A stretch of 64,000 bases of DNA from Afipia birgiae 34632 (GTDB taxonomy: Bacteria; Pseudomonadota; Alphaproteobacteria; Rhizobiales; Xanthobacteraceae), in assembly GCF_000308295.2 (NCBI RefSeq), contig NZ_HG326652.1, positions 1,694,169 to 1,758,168 on the forward strand. Direction: 5' to 3'. Below the pieces are notes generated by a model, which was not told the DNA's origin, did not search any database, and saw only the letters and a program-made list of their open reading frames with translations. Position numbers and translations under genes: made by a program. Below, piece after piece: positions 62,911 through 64,000 of this stretch. The stretch's first letter is position 1; every line of letters begins with the position of its first letter.

Positions 62911-63705
62911 ATGACTGAGCGACTCGATCCGTATCGTGTGGAAGCTTACAACACCGCCAAACTGTCCGAAAACAAGATGCACGATGATTCCGTGGCCCTG
63001 AAATACGGTTTCAGAGGCGGATTGGTACCGGGAGTCGATGTTCTCGCCTACATGATCCACGTTCCGGTTGCGAAATGGGGCCGGACGTTCCTCGAGCGAG
63101 GATTGATCGAAGCGCGGTTCGGCAAGCCTATCTATGACGGCGAGGACGTACTGGTTCAAGCCGAGGAGTCCGGCGATGGGCTGGCACTGACCGTCGAGCG
63201 CGGCGAGCCAAAAGCCACCGGACGGGCCTCGCTTGCAGACACTGCGCCGGTATTCTCGCTTGCCGATTTTCCCGACACCGCGCCAGTTGCGACAAGGAAT
63301 CCTATCGACGCTGACTCTTACTCACTCGGTAAATGGCTCGGCACCACTCCGCGCTCCTGGCAGGGCGAGGCAGGTGCCGAATATCGCGCCGAGGTGCGCG
63401 AGACAGACCCTATCTACGCGCGCGAAGGCCTCGTCCATCCTGGCGTGCTGCAGCGGATCATGAACCGGGTCCTCATGGAAAATGCTGTTCTCGGGCCATG
63501 GATTCATATCGGCAGCCGCATGCAGCTTTTATCAGCCGCGGCCGACAGCGACGAACTGACCGCTCGCTCATGCGTCACAGGCAACTATGAGAAGAAGGGT
63601 CATTTGTTTGTAAAACTGGACGGTCTTATCGTTGCCAATGGCCGCACTCCTATCGCCCATTGTCAGCATACCGCGATCTATCAGCCTCGCGCTCAAGCTG
63701 CATGA
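62911..63705 (+). CDS. MaoC-like hotdog-fold protein
   Basis: A 264-residue protein with a MaoC/(R)-hydratase-like N-terminal motif (NKMHDDSVALKYGFRGGLVP, then GVDVLAYMIH), where the H-D and the glycine-rich segment mirror the hydratase active site. The C-terminal half looks like a second hotdog module (VHPGVLQRIMNRVLMENAVL, CVTGNYEKKGHLFVKLDGLI). It may hydrate an enoyl-CoA or act as a thioesterase. It follows the GMC gene by 141 bp on the same strand and ends at an intrinsic terminator. Confidence 0.75.
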   Translation: MTERLDPYRVEAYNTAKLSENKMHDDSVALKYGFRGGLVPGVDVLAYMIHVPVAKWGRTFLERGLIEARFGKPIYDGEDVLVQAEESGDGLALTVERGEPKATGRASLADTAPVFSLADFPDTAPVATRNPIDADSYSLGKWLGTTPRSWQGEAGAEYRAEVRETDPIYAREGLVHPGVLQRIMNRVLMENAVLGPWIHIGSRMQLLSAAADSDELTARSCVTGNYEKKGHLFVKLDGLIVANGRTPIAHCQHTAIYQPRAQAA

Positions 63706-63748
63706 GGTGCGGTTGCTTCGGGCATTCAGCTCTTCTAACTCATTGTGG

Positions 63749-63777
63749 TGGTTGGCCGGACTGGCTAACCATTTTTC
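63749..63777 (+). terminator. Rho-independent terminator after the MaoC-like gene
   Basis: TGGTTGGCC-GGACT-GGCTAACCA, a 9-bp stem with one G-T wobble, followed by TTTTTC. It lies 44 bp after the stop codon and closes the plus-strand GMC-MaoC unit. Nothing else is recognisable from 63778 to 64000. Confidence 0.8.
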
Positions 63778-64000
63778 ATCAAGAAATTCTGGCGGGCGGG
63801 ATGCCGTCACGCAGATAAGCCCAGGGGCCACAGCTACTGCTTACGACTGACGCCCCTGCGGGCACAACGACATTCCATAACGCGCCATTACGCGAATCCG
63901 AAGCGGCACGAAGCGGGCGCGGATAAGAGCGTCCGAAACTTTTCCACAGAGCTCCCTTTTCGTCACATTTGATGTTGACGCCTGAACTTGCAGTTGCGAC

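Overview
The window looks like an alphaproteobacterial chromosome of the Bradyrhizobiaceae/Nitrobacteraceae type (Bradyrhizobium or Afipia-like). The evidence is the moderately high GC, a Bradyrhizobium-like etfA fragment, a ChrR-type zinc anti-sigma factor, several CaiB/BaiF CoA-transferases, and integrase-associated 'aacaggga' repeats. This is a judgement from protein style, not a database placement. The window is accessory-rich, with three IS3-type insertions, a broken mobilisation module and at least seven damaged genes.

Layout. 1-0.96 kb: the end of an IS3-family element inserted in a SemiSWEET gene. 1.9-8.9 kb: a 1918-residue hybrid histidine kinase with ten tandem HAMP units, followed by a receiver-HWE kinase. 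9.0-11.2 kb: three consecutive decayed genes (DUF6766, CtaG-like, multihaem cytochrome c). 11.3-20.1 kb: a segment bracketed by two related direct repeats of about 240 bp. It holds folE, an ECF sigma/ChrR pair, DUF2177, a second ECF sigma factor cut by an IS, a truncated relaxase, mobC with a candidate oriT, and a tyrosine integrase. 20.2-25.9 kb: a 5'-truncated acyl-CoA carboxylase, DUF6166, an SDR, two small membrane proteins and a fatty-acid-hydroxylase-family protein, divergent from a GntR regulator, then an IS remnant. 26.0-39.4 kb: one long minus-strand operon. In transcription order it runs GH88/105-like protein, AMACR-like racemase, acyl-CoA dehydrogenase, CaiB transferase, fused indolepyruvate:ferredoxin oxidoreductase, LivHMGFK transporter, then a TetR gene. 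A perfect 14-bp palindrome lies just upstream of the first gene. 39.6-40.8 kb: a rearrangement junction joining a broken etfA to a broken LysR gene.

41.0-63.8 kb is the most interesting part. It has a VOC protein with glycolate oxidase GlcDEF, an AGPS-like flavoprotein with a GST, an AMP-dependent CoA ligase with an aldehyde dehydrogenase, glutathione reductase, an FCD-type GntR regulator, a CUT1-type ABC transporter, a CaiB CoA-transferase, a GMC oxidoreductase and a MaoC-like protein. The same operator-like sequence, ATTGGTnnnACCAAT, recurs upstream of nearly every one of these transcription units. I infer one regulon controlled by the GntR protein at 53.9 kb. The enzymes fit uptake and oxidation of an alcohol to aldehyde, acid and CoA ester, with glutathione chemistry and glycolate disposal. 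They resemble the parts list of polyethylene-glycol or other ether degraders (GMC dehydrogenase, ALDH, acyl-CoA ligase, GST). The substrate cannot be read from sequence.
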